Source of the DNA: Aquatica leii
Lineage: Eukaryota > Arthropoda > Insecta > Coleoptera > Lampyridae
Direction: 5' to 3'
Length of the DNA stretch: 64,000 nucleotides
Assembly: GCA_035610365.1 (NCBI GenBank)
Contig: CM069432.1
Location: 227,996,532 to 228,060,531 of the forward strand
How positions within the stretch are numbered: position 1 is the stretch's first letter; each line of letters starts with the position of its first letter. The position numbers and the translations under genes were made by a program. The notes beneath the pieces were generated by a model that made no database searches, had not been told where the DNA came from, and was given only the letters and a program-made list of their open reading frames with translations. Positions 9,736 to 22,960 of this stretch are shown in pieces.

Positions 9736-12700
9736 AATGTTGGTCACCGAATTCAATAGACATCCACTAAAAGTACTTATACAAAACATGAAGTAGGATT
9801 TTTGCGAATCTTGCGAAGGTGCAAAGAGCAGATGTAATGGTTAAAACCTTTTTTTGTTGAATTACTAGTAGGCACAATTCTACTCAACCACATTATCGTT
9901 TACTAGAAGACAAATTAACAAATTTTCTAAACCAAATAGTGACTTATCGTGACCAAAGAGACAAAAAGTTAAAACCATCAGCTACCAATTTTCATTATAA
10001 TACAAATATCAAAGGAGTTGATTGCCAGAATAAGAAGAAGGGTTTCTTACTACATTTGTAGTTAAACATGAAGTGTCAATAATAAAGTCCTGTACAAGTC
10101 AGCAGTTAGCGTGGTCAAACAAAAAATGTCAGAAATCAACCTCTTTGCACTATTGTTTTACTCTTCTGCTTTATTTTTTTTTACCTATTAAATAATTCGT
10201 TCAAATCTTTCGCTTAATATACTTATTCTGGTTATCACTGAGATCCGTATTCATAATTGTTTCTTTAATTTTATTTGATTTACTAACTTTTCAAAATTTT
10301 AACTTCATCATAGCTTATTATTAACTTTAATTTTTTTGTGCAATCGCAAACTTTTGTTATTTCGTAGCAAAATGTTTACGTATTTACGTGGGATATCATT
10401 TTGTAGTTTTTCTTGAAAAAAAATGTTATTATTAAATCTTAAGTAAATCTACATTTGCTCTATCAAATAATCTGCAAATCATTTCATAACACGATTAATT
10501 GCGGTTTACTAAGTGCTTGATGCTAATTTTTTAAAATGTTTTGATTAAATTAGAAACCTCAACGCATTTACTCTAATCAAAACAACTTAAGCAACAATCA
10601 TTGACTTTAGAATTAATTTATGGTAGTATTGTTTTTTATTAGATAGTTTTAAAAATAATTTTAAGAACACGATCAATAATTACAGCTTGGTAAAATTGGT
10701 ACTGTAGCCCAGTTGTATTGTAATAAATTTTTGATCATTTTTTTCTATACACAACTGTCTGTTTTTTATATACAATTTAATTCACGTAAGTTACTTTTTA
10801 AGAATATTAATTTTTGTATTTAATTTTTTACTGGTTAAAAGTTAATTAAAAACAAAAATATATATGTATATTGATTGGACCAAAAACAAAAACCTTTTAT
10901 AACAACATTTCTGACAAACATTTTCAGTGATAATGTAGCATGTTACAAAATAATTGCAATAATTGGTAAATGCACATAATTAATTAAATGCACTTATCTT
11001 TTTGTAATTAAACATTATTTATCTTGTTATAAACGCTTTCAATTTCTTAGATTTTTTTTCTAAAATTATTTGATACGATTAGTTTTTAACTCGTAAATCA
11101 TATACTTCCTCAATAAAATGTTTTTTATATTTAAATAGTTAAAAGCATAATTGTGCTCAATTATAAAATTTTAAAGTTTCACGTTGTATGACTTCATCAA
11201 TTTACACCTTTGTACATATGCATGGGTTAAATTCCAGATATATCAAGAAGAATATGTAAGTACGATAGGTACTTCGTATTGTGTAGGATGGGAGAACAGT
11301 TACGTAAGCTTATGGCTCGACGAATCTTTGAACAATAACTGAATACAAAATATAAAATTATACACACTATGCATAATAACGACATATATTTGTAAAATTT
11401 TGTTTCATAGAATACCGTCTTAATGGTTTTATTAGTTATTCTATCGACCATCAATAAAGATTGTTTTTATGAGCCGTTTTTATGTCGCTTTGATTAATTT
11501 TATTATAAAAATAGCAGTTTTTAACAAGCCTTAATGGAACCATATTAATAAACATCTCGATACGACAGTTTTACACTTTTTTTGAGACTTTTATTGCCAT
11601 TTTTTATATAACTTGTGAATCAAAAAAATTGGCCAAACTCTCAATGCTTGATATTTAAAATTTTAAGGAACAAAAAATTATATCGTAATCTATATTCTTT
11701 AATGATTGCTATATATTAATTTAATTACAGGTTTATCAACAGACACCTTTATTAATTTTAAGCTCTTCTTGTTCGAAGTTTTAATGACGTCGAGGAGTAG
11801 ACGGCCGTTTCACATGATTTATTATAGGTAAGATCTATAAGCGGTATATCTATTCATATTTATGTAGTAGCTACTCAACAGCTACTTTATTTCTTTTTGT
11901 GCCAACTGTAATTATATAATCTCATCTCAAACCGTGTTTGTTTTTTTGCAGAAATTAATTTTAACGTGGAAGATTGTGCTAGAGGAATAATCTTTTTGAG
12001 ATGAGACAAACATTACGAAGTAACCATATATCGTTGTGAGTCAGACGAAATTCTTACTTTTGTTATGTTAGTAACTGGGCGAGGCTGCGATGAAAAGATT
12101 TTTAAGATGTAAATCATTTATTATTTTCTATTGTCTCTGTAGTATGAATTCTATTACGCGTTGCACAAATATTTTAACCAAATAGAACCGGTACTAACAT
12201 TTACTTTTACTAACTCTAATTATGGTGTTGCTGTTGGATATAATTCTATCGTCTATTTTTTTTACGCAACAACCAGAATATCTCCACGTTTAAATTAAAT
12301 TTAAATCAAACCAGTTGTTTCATACATTTGAATATTTTGAAATATAATATATACACATAAGCATAATACTACATAGTAGTAGAATACAACTTATTATATA
12401 ATTTGGTATAAATAAAATTGGTAATATGAGAAAGTAATAAATGACGATGCTTAATCATAGTTGTCTTAAAACCCTGCTAACAAAGTAATGGTTATGAAAC
12501 GTTTCAACTAGTGTATAAAGCACAGAAAATAAAGATATTGGATTGACAGCAAAGAGTAATGAAAGCACTACTTGGCAGGCTTCATTAACATTACAAAAAA
12601 CAGTTAACGCATTTTTAATAACACAAACAATATTCATGTTATGTTATTTTTGTACTAATTTGTTGTATTAACAATTTCGATGTAACGCTTTGTCTAAAAT

Positions 12701-12999
12701 GTAAAACTAATTATACAGCGTAGTAACGAAGTCAAGCATTCAAATTAATTTTTGTTTAATCTTGTAGAAACAAGTTGATCAGATTGAATAAGACTTCTAA
12801 AACAGAAAACAATCACATGTAATAACGTGCGACCAAAGATGGTATTTACGCAGCATAAGTAGAATACTAAATTTAAATTTAATAACAATATAAATATTGA
12901 TGTATTAATAATTGTTGGTAGTACAATTTTATAATAAATACAATAAAAAAACTATACATTGCAGTAAGTGTATGGAATTAATTGCAAAGAACTATAACT
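9736..12999. other. AT-rich intergenic sequence with one small palindrome
   Basis: No gene recognised. About 9860-10080 contains short frames that I could not place. TCTCATCTCAAA (11920-11931) is inverted as TTTGAGATGAGA (11995-12006), giving a 12-bp stem around about 63 nt. The rest is AT-rich. Confidence 0.5.
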
Positions 13000-13479
13000 A
13001 CCCAAGTAGCACTACAATATATTACCAATATGTATTCAATATAGTAGATTTATTGGCCCAGTATAGATAGTCCACATTGGCCCAATAAAAAATATGGACT
13101 TTTGGCAATATTGGTCCTGTATTGTTTATAAATATTGTTTCTGCAAATAAAGTGAGGTTATATTATAGATAATCTTCCAATATATACATTGACACGTTTA
13201 TTTAATTTCACTTATTTTAAGGTAATGTAGAAAACCACTAGATAAACGTAGCTTTTAATTCGTTTAATAAAACAATAATTGTACACGGTTATAAATAATA
13301 TTTATTATTTTACAAAGCAAAAACGTAAGGGCAGTTTACTTATAGAACTGGTAGTCAACTATTTTTTAAAAGCGCAAAATTTTTAATTTGCAAGAACACT
13401 ACAACCTTTGAGAATGTGTCTATCACTTCGTTATTGTAAACTAACATCGTCATATAATTTTGCAGCGTATACTGCGACG

Positions 13480-13698
13480 TATTATGTTTTAATATCGACA
13501 CACAGTCGATGATGGGTTTGCCTGCCCAAAAGTCAAACTTTGGTTACTTAAGAATATTTATTTAATTCAGCATACATCGGCGTAAATTACTTCAAAGATA
13601 ACATCACTTAATTGACATTCCAAATTGTCACGCTTCTTGTCTCTGCTATTTACCTGGTCCCACCTTGTAGTGTTTTCACGTTAGCATTAAACACTACA
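13480..13698 (-). repeat. Gypsy-1 3' LTR
   Basis: 219 bp. Read on plus it starts TATTATGTTTTAATATCG and ends AACACTACA. It matches 17722-17940 at about 89% by eye. Confidence 0.85.
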
Positions 13699-13780
13699 TT
13701 TCTATCCAACTTAAATTTAATAGTATTCTAACTTAGGTAAGTACATCACATCACGTAATAACACATTACAAATCTAATCC

Positions 13781-15224
13781 TTAAGGTGGGCGTATGATCC
13801 GACCGGACCTGGTGACCTGATTCCGTGTTTTAGTGGGTTCATTACCACTATTTACATCTTCTTTCTTAAGACTAACATCATTATGTATAACACTCTGTTT
13901 CGTCATGGTGTGGTCTAAAACGACACAGTCATCAGCAAGGTTATTATTAGTGATTGTTGATTGTTCAGGTAATTCTATTAAATGCTTTGAGAGCTCATTG
14001 CTCATGACTGCCACATTGCTTACAACAGGTAAGTAAAATTTCTTTATATCATTGACATGTACTATCCTGTGTATTCTCGACTAATACCTGATATATTACT
14101 TTACTAATTCTTTTTACAATAGTCGCCCTATGCCATTTTTGTAGTTCTTCAACTCTTACTTTTCTAATAAGTACATTCTCACCTTCAACAAATGTTAGTT
14201 TTCTCTATGTCTTCGCGAGATGCAATAGGTTTTAATAAATCTAAAAACGTTTTTGTTTTGCATTTAAATATTATTTCTGCATGAGATAACTTTGTATCTG
14301 CACATGGAGTATTTTGATAATAAAATAAAAAGACCGAATTGACTTTTCTTTATCCATATGTCCTTTTTCGTTTTTCTTATCCATACACTTTTTTAAAGAA
14401 TCTTTTATTGTTCTAACGGCTCGCACAGCGCTTCCATTTGCTTGTGGATCATAGGGTGGACTTTTCTTTATTGTGATTCCATTACTCACACAGAATTGAA
14501 TAAATTTAGAAAAATCGAATGGTGGTCCATTATCATTAACCAAAATTTTTGGTATACTCATGGTCGCAAACAACTTCTTAATTTATGGATTGTTAACTCG
14601 GCCGTAGTACTCAACATTAAATAGATATCCAGCCATTTAGATTTGGTATCAAATATTAATAAAAAAGTTTTACCATTAAATACAAAAAAATATTAATGCA
14701 AACTCTTTCCCAATTATTGGCTAAAGTTGGCCATGACACAAACTCTTTTTTTTAGGTAGGTTAGAGAGTTGGCATGATTCGCATTGCTGTATAACACGAT
14801 CGATAACTAAATTTATCCCTGGCCACCAACACAATGATCTCGCCAGTAACTTGATTCTGACAATACCTGCATGTGAATTATGCAGCAGTTTTAAAACCCC
14901 CTCTCTTAACAAATCTGGGATTACCATTTTGAACCCCCATAACATGCAATTATCTTCCACTAATAATTCTGCACGTTTCACAAAGTATAATTTAAAATTG
15001 TCATTTTTAATATGAATTGGCCAACCATTTAACATATAGTATTTAACTTTACTTAAAATAGTATCCCTATGTGTTTCTTTAGCAACTTCCACATTTGAAA
15101 TAATTGGTTCGTTGTAGTCATTAAAATAATTAATGCAATCTACACGTTGAATATCATATTCAGTTTCCAACGGTAACCTCCACAACCCATCTGCGTTTTT
15201 CATTAAGCTACCCTTCTTATACAT
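13781..15224 (-). pseudogene. Gypsy-1 integrase, decayed
   Basis: The integrase region inserts element cDNA into the genome. The N-terminal zinc-binding part is at about 14880-14760 (HNSHAG, LCWWPGI, then CESC of an HHCC module). The second catalytic Asp is present in VNDNGPPF (about 14535). The catalytic Glu position appears changed: ANGSAVRAVRTIKDSL (about 14430-14385) has Val where gypsy integrases normally have Glu before RAV. The first Asp region lies in broken sequence at 14570-14720. The C-terminal tail VTRSGRIIRPP (about 13813-13781) is typical of gypsy polyproteins. Stops and frameshifts separate the pieces. Confidence 0.8.
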
Positions 15225-15325
15225 TAAGGTGTAATTATATTCAGATAGTAACGTCCATCTCTGAATCCTGTTCGCTGCGAGTACATTTCAATCGAAAATG
15301 AATTGCAACGGTTTATGATCTGATA

Positions 15326-16604
15326 TTATAAAATGCTTGCCATAAATGAACTTATGGAATTTGCGAACATTATGGGTTTTTCGACTCCGTTAACGATATA
15401 ACTTAATACCGAACCGATTCCATAAGGACTTGCATCCGCAGTCACTTGTAAGGGTAAATTTGAATCGTAATGTACTAGTAAATGTTTATTAAATAACAAA
15501 CTTTTACTACGATTAAAAACTTCACTACATTCTTGTGACCAAACAAATTTATTGTCTTTTTTTTGTAGTTTATATAATGTCTTAAGTTCCAAACTTGAAT
15601 TTGGGATAAACTTCCCGTAATAATTTAGTAAACCTAAATAAGCTCTTAATTGCGTGAGATTTGTTAGTTCAGGTGCGCTTAGAATAGCTTCTACTTTGCC
15701 TGGATCTGGATGGATTCTCGAGTTATGTTTTGTAAAATACGATCCAGTATCGATGGAAAGATAGCAGGTGCCGAAGCAATGCCATAAGTCAATCTTGTGA
15801 ATTGGAACAACCCCAAATGAGTGTTAATGGTTAAAGATTCCTCTAATTCTGCATCAATTTGACTTGTTGATATGTCCCCTTTAAATCTAAAACTGTAAAA
15901 ATGCAAATAAGCTCTTAATTGCGTGAGATTTGTTAGTTCAGGTGCGCTTAGAATAGCTTCTACTTTGCCTGGATCTGGATGGATTCTCGAGTTATGTTTT
16001 GTAAAATACGATCCAGTATCGATGGAAAGATAGCAGGTGCCGAAGCAATGCCATAAGTCAATCTTGTGAATTGGAACAACCCCAAATGAGTGTTAATGGT
16101 TAAAGATTCCTCTAATTCTGCATCAATTTGACTTGTTGATATGTCCCCTTTAAATCTAAAACTGTAAAAATGCAATAGCCAGTCAAAGATGCAAAAATAT
16201 CGAGGACGTTTGGAAACGGATCCATCACCAAAGCCTTATTAACCTTATTTAATCATATCTGTAAGTTCTTTTTCGATCCGGTCTTTCATGGAGTAGGGTA
16301 CACTATAAACTTTATGAAATACTGGTACTACTGAATCTTTCATAACAATATTGGCTTTGTATTTTTTAATACTTGAAGCTCTACTTCCACCAAAGACAGT
16401 TTTAAATTTAGATTTAAGTTGCAACACTTTATCTATAACTTTAGTATTTGAAACTGACACAAGGTTATTGCAACATCCATCTATGATTCTCTTTCGCCAG
16501 TTTCGATAAATTACGTCCAACCAATTACGACCCATTAGTAGAATAAAATCATCCGTTTTTAACACTACTAATGACAATTTAAAACTACAACTATTTACCA
16601 ACAC
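15326..16604 (-). pseudogene. Gypsy-1 reverse transcriptase/RNase H, with internal duplication
   Basis: The reverse transcriptase starts with LMGRNWLDVIYRNW (about 16535) and KVYSVPYSMKDRIEKELTDM (about 16305-16245). FTVLDLKGTYQQ carries the first catalytic Asp. QFTRLTYGIASAPAIF follows and occurs twice because of the duplication. After DRILQNIT the frame jumps almost directly to KVEAILSAPEL, so the YxDD catalytic segment is deleted in both copies. The linker ELKTLYKLQKKDNKFVWSQE (about 15590-15535) leads to RNase H with VTADASPYGIGSVLS (about 15450). The enzyme cannot be active. Confidence 0.85.
15636..16173. repeat. Identical 269-bp tandem duplication
   Basis: 15636-15904 and 15905-16173 are head-to-tail copies with no difference that I can find; each encodes the same 71-residue reverse transcriptase piece. 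Surrounding LTRs differ by about 11%, so the duplication is far younger than the element, or it is an assembly artefact. Confidence 0.9.
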
Positions 16605-17651
16605 ATTAACACATGCTTTGCCTTTAGATAGAACTTCGTTACTAACTTAAACTTATACTTTACAGGTTTTAATTTGACCTCAGCGAATTTACTTTTGTAA
16701 CTTTTGTAAGAAATTACACTGCGACAGGCCCCTGAATCTACTTCCATTCTTAATTTTTGTTTATCTACTATTACATTTATTGCTAAAGGTTCTTTTAAGT
16801 TTAACAATGCGCATTCATTTAACTTTGCAGTTAAATTCACATTCTTACCGGTTCCTTCTTTTTCTTGGTCTTCATCTGAATCTGTATCTTCATCGAACCA
16901 ATTGATTGCTTTGCACAAGGTAGATTTTGACACGTCCCTTTTTTTTCAGGTGTAACAGTTCCAATGATATGCAGAGCACTTCGACTTTTCATGTAACCTC
17001 AAGCATCTGAAACATCTCATTTTCTGAGTATTACTCGTATCTTTATTCTTATCCATCAACTTCTTCGATTTACTGTAGTCACCTTATCTTCTATTCTTTA
17101 CAGTTATCTTCATTTGAAACTTTGTTAAGTTTACTTTCACTGAACTGCAACCTCTTCCCTTGCTGATCCGCCAGCTCCATGTTTAGAACTATTTTACATT
17201 CACCATTAAAATCTAGCTCTGCTTCACCCAATAATCGCCGTTGAATCGCTTCACTGCTTAGCCCGCAAACCAATTTATCCGTTAGTGCTTCGTCTAAAAA
17301 TGAACCAAATTTACGTGCCTTTGCTAACTTACGAATTTCCATAATGAATTCCGTTATTGTTTGACTTGTCTTCTGAACAGCTTTGTGAAAAGCAAACCGC
17401 TCGGCAATTCTCAACTTATGTGGCACAAAATGATTCGACAACAACTTAAGGATTTCTTCATATGATAATGTACTAAGAACTTTTGGAGATTCTAAGTCTT
17501 TTGACACACTATACGACTCAGGACCAATTGAGGTAATTATTATTGGTACTTTAACTTTTTTTTCCACTGCATTACAAATCAAAAGTTGTTCTAGTCTATA
17601 AATTTATCAACACTTAGTTTAAAATGTTTTGTGCTACCAATTAATGCCATT
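16595..17651 (-). pseudogene. Gypsy-1 gag and protease, decayed
   Basis: Gag-like sequence starts at about 17651 (MALIGSTKHFKLSVDKF). After a stop and frameshift it continues with VKVPIIITSIGPESYSV (about 17555), LLSNHFVPHKLRIAERFAFH (17445-17390), and LVCGLSSEAIQRRLLGEAEL (17270-17215), the retrotransposon gag pattern. A zinc-knuckle-like CFRC...HEKSKC...C stretch follows at about 17010-16950. The retropepsin-type protease active site is in MEVDSGACRSVIS (about 16745-16710), with DSGA replacing the commoner DTGA. Frame breaks separate the parts. Confidence 0.8.
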
Positions 17652-17721
17652 CTGAACTTCCGTTTCACAAATAACCAAATTGCAAATCACGTGGTGCTAG
17701 GTTATTTTTGCTCGTCCCAGT

Positions 17722-17940
17722 TATTATGTTTTAATATCGACACACAGTCGATGATGGAATCGTTCGCCCCAAAGACACACTTTAGTTACTTAAGAGTATT
17801 TATTTAATTCAGCATACATCGGCGTACATTACTTCAAAGATAACATCACTTAATTGACATTCCAAATTGATACGCTTCCTATCTTTACTATTTACTTGGT
17901 TGCACCTTGCAGTGTTACCACTTTAGCATTAAACACTACA
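17722..17940 (-). repeat. Gypsy-1 5' LTR
   Basis: 219 bp, partner of 13480-13698. In element orientation it starts TGTAGTG (17940 leftward). The inner edge abuts a possible primer-binding site, TGGGACGAGC on the minus strand. Confidence 0.85.
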
Positions 17941-18393
17941 CAACGCATTGCATGCATTCTAAAATACAAATTCTTATACACAAAAACCGCAAATACTTGG
18001 TACACATTAAAATTTGCAGATAAATAAATTTAACGGACATTGTGTGTCTTTTTTTAAGTAAAATAAAAATAGAATGCTGATATACAATTAGTGCCGTATG
18101 TATTGAACCTTAAAAGTTTTTGAACAATATTGATATACATAGAAATATCAACATTAATATAGTTTGTTTAAATGTTGCAACTTAAATATTGTAATCACAA
18201 ACATTTGGTCAATGTTGCAAAAAACAATTTTGGCCGAAAACTTGCACTTCAATATTGAAAAAATAATGATTTTTCAATGTAGAGAAAAGAACTTTGAACT
18301 AATATTGGATCAATATTTAAAAACAATGTACAATGAATAAATATTGTGCCAATATAAAAACATATTTTGACCAACTTTCTGTGCTACCTGGGT

Positions 18394-21300
18394 ATAGTAA
18401 CGTTTTTCTGATACTAAAATTGCTTAGAAACAATAACTGAATATCCACTACAATTTTTGTAAAAAAACAAAAATGATGCGATCTAGATAACTAAAAACCA
18501 CATACAAGTACACAATTATAATAATCAACTTAAATAACTAACCTCAGAAACTATAAAAAATAAGCTTAAAAGATCAACAAAAAAAAGATGGTAATGAAAA
18601 CAATAAACAAACGTTTGAATTAAAAAAAAACTGAGATCAAAAATCAAAAATTTAAAACAGAGAATATAAGACAAATTAAAAAAAAATATTAAATAATTTT
18701 AAACGTAGTTCTGAAAATAAAATAAACAAACTAAACTATTAGTTAGAAAGAATTAAAAAAGCTCATTGATAAAAGCAATAAAAAAAGAAAGACAGGAAAG
18801 ACCACACCTCAAATATAGAAGAAAGCGATAGAACACGCTGACAGTAATACTTGTGCCATGAAAAGAATAACTAATGTAAAAATGAGACGAAACCGATTTG
18901 TGAATTGAAACAAAAAAAAATAAAATTAAAACAAAATTTAAAAATTTTTTTACTTTATTCTAATTAATGACTAACAAGTTTACAACTAGTAGTAACACAA
19001 TAAGTGATTTGTAACTTAACCACAACGCTTAATACCTGCAGATAATCCATCAACTTACTTACTAATTAAACATAATTTAATTTTATAACTACATTAACAA
19101 AAAACGATTGGCTCATTTGTGGAACGTAATTCAAAGAAACAAAGAATGAGAAAAGCGATTGTTGATGGCTAAAATTTATCAAATAAAAATTCTGTGGTTT
19201 TTGTACCATTAGAACAGGATATTACAACTATTAATAAAAATATTTATAATGCGTGTGGTTAAAATTTCAACGTTCTATATAATTTCAATTTAAGCGAAAA
19301 ATGAAGAATGTAAGACAGCATTGACAGGAAACGTTTTTTGTTGTGTAAATAAAATTGATAATTTTATATGTTAGATAATGTTTCAGAAACTCAATATTAA
19401 AATTAGTTATATTGATTACCAATAATTCTCATAGATATAGAATAGTCTTAGAACGAAGAGAAAGTTGACATCAATAATATTAATGCGAATTTCGAAGATG
19501 TAACAACTGAAATAATAAAATTGCCCTGTTCGCCTATAATTAAATCTATATATTTTGAAGTTACTTTCAATAAATATTTCTTTTAGTGATGTAAGCTGTT
19601 TGCAATAGATGTATTTCGCAAGGGGGAATTAAAACAAAGCGAGGATACGTAGTAATTGTATTGTTAAGGAAGGTATTGCAACTGAGTGTAACGGTGCGGC
19701 TCGATGTTCTTACACGGTTTGTAACTAAAACATTTAGATACGGAGTAAATCACTAGATCTACAAGGAAAAATATTCATAATGCCAATGTCTTTTTTAATA
19801 GATTTACAACAGACATAACAAATAAACCTTATTTCACCAGTATATTAGGTTTTTCTTATGATAAATCTTGAAACGTGACCGATACCTCACGATTTAAAAC
19901 ACTGTAACAAGCACGCTTTTATGCGGATTCTTTAATTAAAGGCTTTAAACAGATTTTTAATGTGCATGTGAGAACCAAATTTTAATCTAAAAATTCTTAC
20001 GGAACAAAAGTTTCGTGTTACCGCAAAATATATAAAATAAACTTCAGTTACAACGGATGTAACAGTTGTGTCATGCGCCTGTTTAACAGGTGCATAATAT
20101 TCCAATAAAAACACTTGTCATGTTAAAGAATATAAAGCCTAAAGTAGATAATTTCCATGCTTGAACAACATCATCCTAAGCAGCTGCTAATTTAGATACA
20201 AAAACCAACGAACTGCACAAAATCGTTGGTAAATCAAAACGGAATTCTACCAAAATTATTTTACGATTCAATTACATATATTTTACGCCAAAATTTATGC
20301 AGACGACTCTGCGTAGGTGGAGAAAAGAGAAAGGTGACTTAAATATTTTTGAATCCTATTAAGATCTTAAGCCGAAGAATTAAAAAAAACTGAAAGTGGC
20401 TAAGTATATTACATTAGACAAATTTAGAACAAGGTACTCTAAACTGACAATTGTAAATGCAAAATTTTGGTACAGACGATACTAATCTATTAGACGTGAA
20501 AGGACAAGGTTAAAAATAAAAGTGTTTAAAACTAACAACAAAACAATGTACAACTCACATCTCATTAAGCTCAAACGATACGACAGTTTTGTGTAAATCT
20601 TTTATTATGCCTATATTGCTCAAAGTGCAATAAAAGTGATTGGATTACGATTACAGATAAATCGATCAAATTGATTAACCTCATTTCTACACGAATTAAT
20701 TCGTTAACGTATTGACTGATTGAGACATTTCGATGTTATAATCGAGACTTAAATGACAGTACACGCACAATAACAAAGCCAGTAAAAAAACTACATTAAG
20801 ACCAACCTAATTGTAAACAAAATTAACATAAAAAGACCTTGATGCAGGATGTGCATTATCAGTGCCTTTAGAAAGTGAACATGAGAAGTATAACGTATAA
20901 AAATGTTTTTTTAATTCATTCATCTATATTCACTAGATGTAACGGCCCTTTAACGTATTTTTAAAGAACTTCCGGTTCCGGCCGGTATTTTTAACCTGTT
21001 GCTTAGTATTAGCATTTTGCATGTAAACGGTTTTATTCGTAATTATGGTTTAATCTTACAGTACCATCGCAAACAAGTGTTTTACTTTTTCTTGTCATTT
21101 ACAATAGGCGACTTACGACAATTTAATAACGACTTCAGTTACAGAAACAAACTGAAAAAAGCGAATTAAAAATAAAAAAAATCTTAAAGAAAATTATATC
21201 AAACGTTAATACTATTTTTATAGTTAATGAAATTAGTAAAAACATGCTTGTTTACAACAATATAAATTAACGCAATACAGTTTAAATGTTACATAAAAGC

Positions 21301-22715
21301 ATAAATCACAAAAAAATTACCTTAAAGAACGCCTAAATCTCAAGCTCAGATTGCGTATACGAAACGAAAAATAAACACACGACACACTATACTTTAAATA
21401 AAATTAATACTGGCTCACTTCACAGTGGTCGGTCAGCGACTGTTCTGACAGTTCTTCAGAGCTTTAGGATTATAATTTCAATGAAAGCTTTCCCCACTAC
21501 TATATACCAGTAGAGAAATAATTATGACAAGTATACGTTTACGTGTAAAAGTATTACATTACAAATTTTAATGATAATAGAAGCAACTTCATTATATAAG
21601 CAAATGTATTCGTTTACACAGATAAACTTTGTAAGTAGTGTAACAGAAAATTTGTAATTGAATTACGTTTACTGTTTCCATTACAATTTAGAATTCAATG
21701 CAGTTATTTAAGCCTTCAGGTTACTTATTTGTTTTCTTTTATTTTTTGGCATTCAATATTGCAAACAAGAACTTTACTGTCTGGATTGTTTTATTGTAAA
21801 GATTATGCATGACTAAAATTAGGCAGATTCTTTTTTGAATTTCTGATCAACAGTCGCTTCACCGAATAATAATTTAATAATAAAGGTAAAATATAGTCTA
21901 TAATTACACGTTTTCTAAACCACTTATTGTAATTGTGTAACTGTGTCAATATAATATTAATACATAATTTGATTCAGTTTTTCAAATTATAAATAGTGTA
22001 ATAAATCAGCAGTTCTTAAACGTTAAAGCATGAAAATTATTTTATAGTAAGATAGATATACTAGCACTTACTGTGCTTATTGCATAGGTAATCATCCTAA
22101 ATATAAACAAGCAAGATTTTGTTAATATAAATAACAAATTAGTGAATTTTAATTATTACTGTACGGGTTACGGAACCAAATTTAAAAACTGAAGTTTCAG
22201 AAAATTAATAAGTAATAAATATTAAATAACAAAACACTAACATCAGATAGAATGCTTTGCATCGGTCACTATCTTAATCAGAATGAACAAATTGAATATA
22301 ATTTAGTTAAGTTAATATTTTCTACTCGGCTCCAAATTTAATTCTTTTTTTTTGTATTTGTAAATTATGATTAACAGTCACTAACACACCACATCTCAAG
22401 TTTATTTGTTCCTCTTTGGATTTTCACCTTCCGGTGATATTAACCACGCTACATTTTGAAATCAAGTAAACTCTGTTAGCAACAACTGAAATTAAAAAAA
22501 CAAAAAAAAATCTTATTTTGTCGATGTCTAGTTACCAACCAGAACATCAATAACTGAATTAATTTTTTTATGATGATGCAGACAAACCGTCTTCAAAATG
22601 CTTTTTTGTGTATTTGGAATTTTCTTTAAATTTTTATAGATATTAATAATAATTGTTCTGTTTTCAGTTTACCTTTAAACAGTTTAATGAAACACAATTT
22701 TAACATTAGTATTAT
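18394..22715. other. AT-rich intergenic sequence
   Basis: About 4.3 kb without recognisable coding sequence. There are A-rich stretches at 18560-18960 and slightly more GC-rich patches near 19600-19720, 20940-21000 and 21410-21500; none shows a convincing frame, tRNA or terminal repeat. ATTAT at 22711-22715 is the left target duplication of the BEL element. Confidence 0.55.
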
Positions 22716-22939
22716 TGTTTAGATTGTAAACTTATTTTAATTAAAACTTTATTGTTACGCTACTGATAGTGGCAGGGATTTCAACCAACATCCCTCTTTG
22801 TAAAATCAGTCATCATGTAGCCACATGATGAAACGAATGTTCTTTCGATAAATTTTATTCGTTCTTATTACTTTGTGTTTTATTCATATCGTTCTATGTA
22901 CTTAACAAAATAAAGAACTACAGTCCACTAAAATTAACA
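22716..22939 (+). repeat. BEL 5' LTR
   Basis: 224 bp, TG...CA ends, apparently identical to 28748-28971. It contains AATAAAG near the 3' end, a possible polyadenylation signal. Confidence 0.95.
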
Positions 22940-22942
22940 TTT

Positions 22943-22960
22943 TGGTGCTTCGAGCCACAT
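22943..22960 (+). promoter_or_regulatory. Candidate primer-binding site of BEL element
   Basis: TGGTGCTTCGAGCC starts three bases after the LTR. The leading TGG is the complement of a tRNA CCA end. I did not identify the tRNA. Confidence 0.6.

Larger units (their letters stand above)
13480..17940 (-). mobile_element. Old Ty3/gypsy LTR retrotransposon
   Basis: A complete but dead element on the minus strand with 219-bp LTRs and gag, protease, reverse transcriptase, RNase H and integrase in gypsy order. The LTRs differ at about 25 positions by eye (about 11%), so it is old. Flanks CGACG (13475-13479) and CAACG (17941-17945) are a probable 5-bp target duplication with one mismatch. Read on the minus strand, the 5' LTR starts TGTAGTG. 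Just inside it (17721 leftward) comes TGGGACGAGC, a possible primer-binding site. It sits inside the MITE-like unit at 13000-18393 and carries a 269-bp tandem duplication. Confidence 0.88.
13000..18393. repeat. MITE-like element split by a gypsy insertion
   Basis: ACCCAAGTAGCAC (13000-13012) is mirrored by GTGCTACCTGGGT (18381-18393), an inverted pair differing at one base. TA lies at both outer edges. The inner flanks on both sides are full of short CAATATT, TATTGG and related motifs. Without the gypsy element at 13480-17940 the unit would be about 930 bp and has no coding capacity. I read it as a non-autonomous DNA transposon that received the gypsy element. TA as target duplication would fit Tc1/mariner, but the family is unknown to me. 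Confidence 0.5.
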
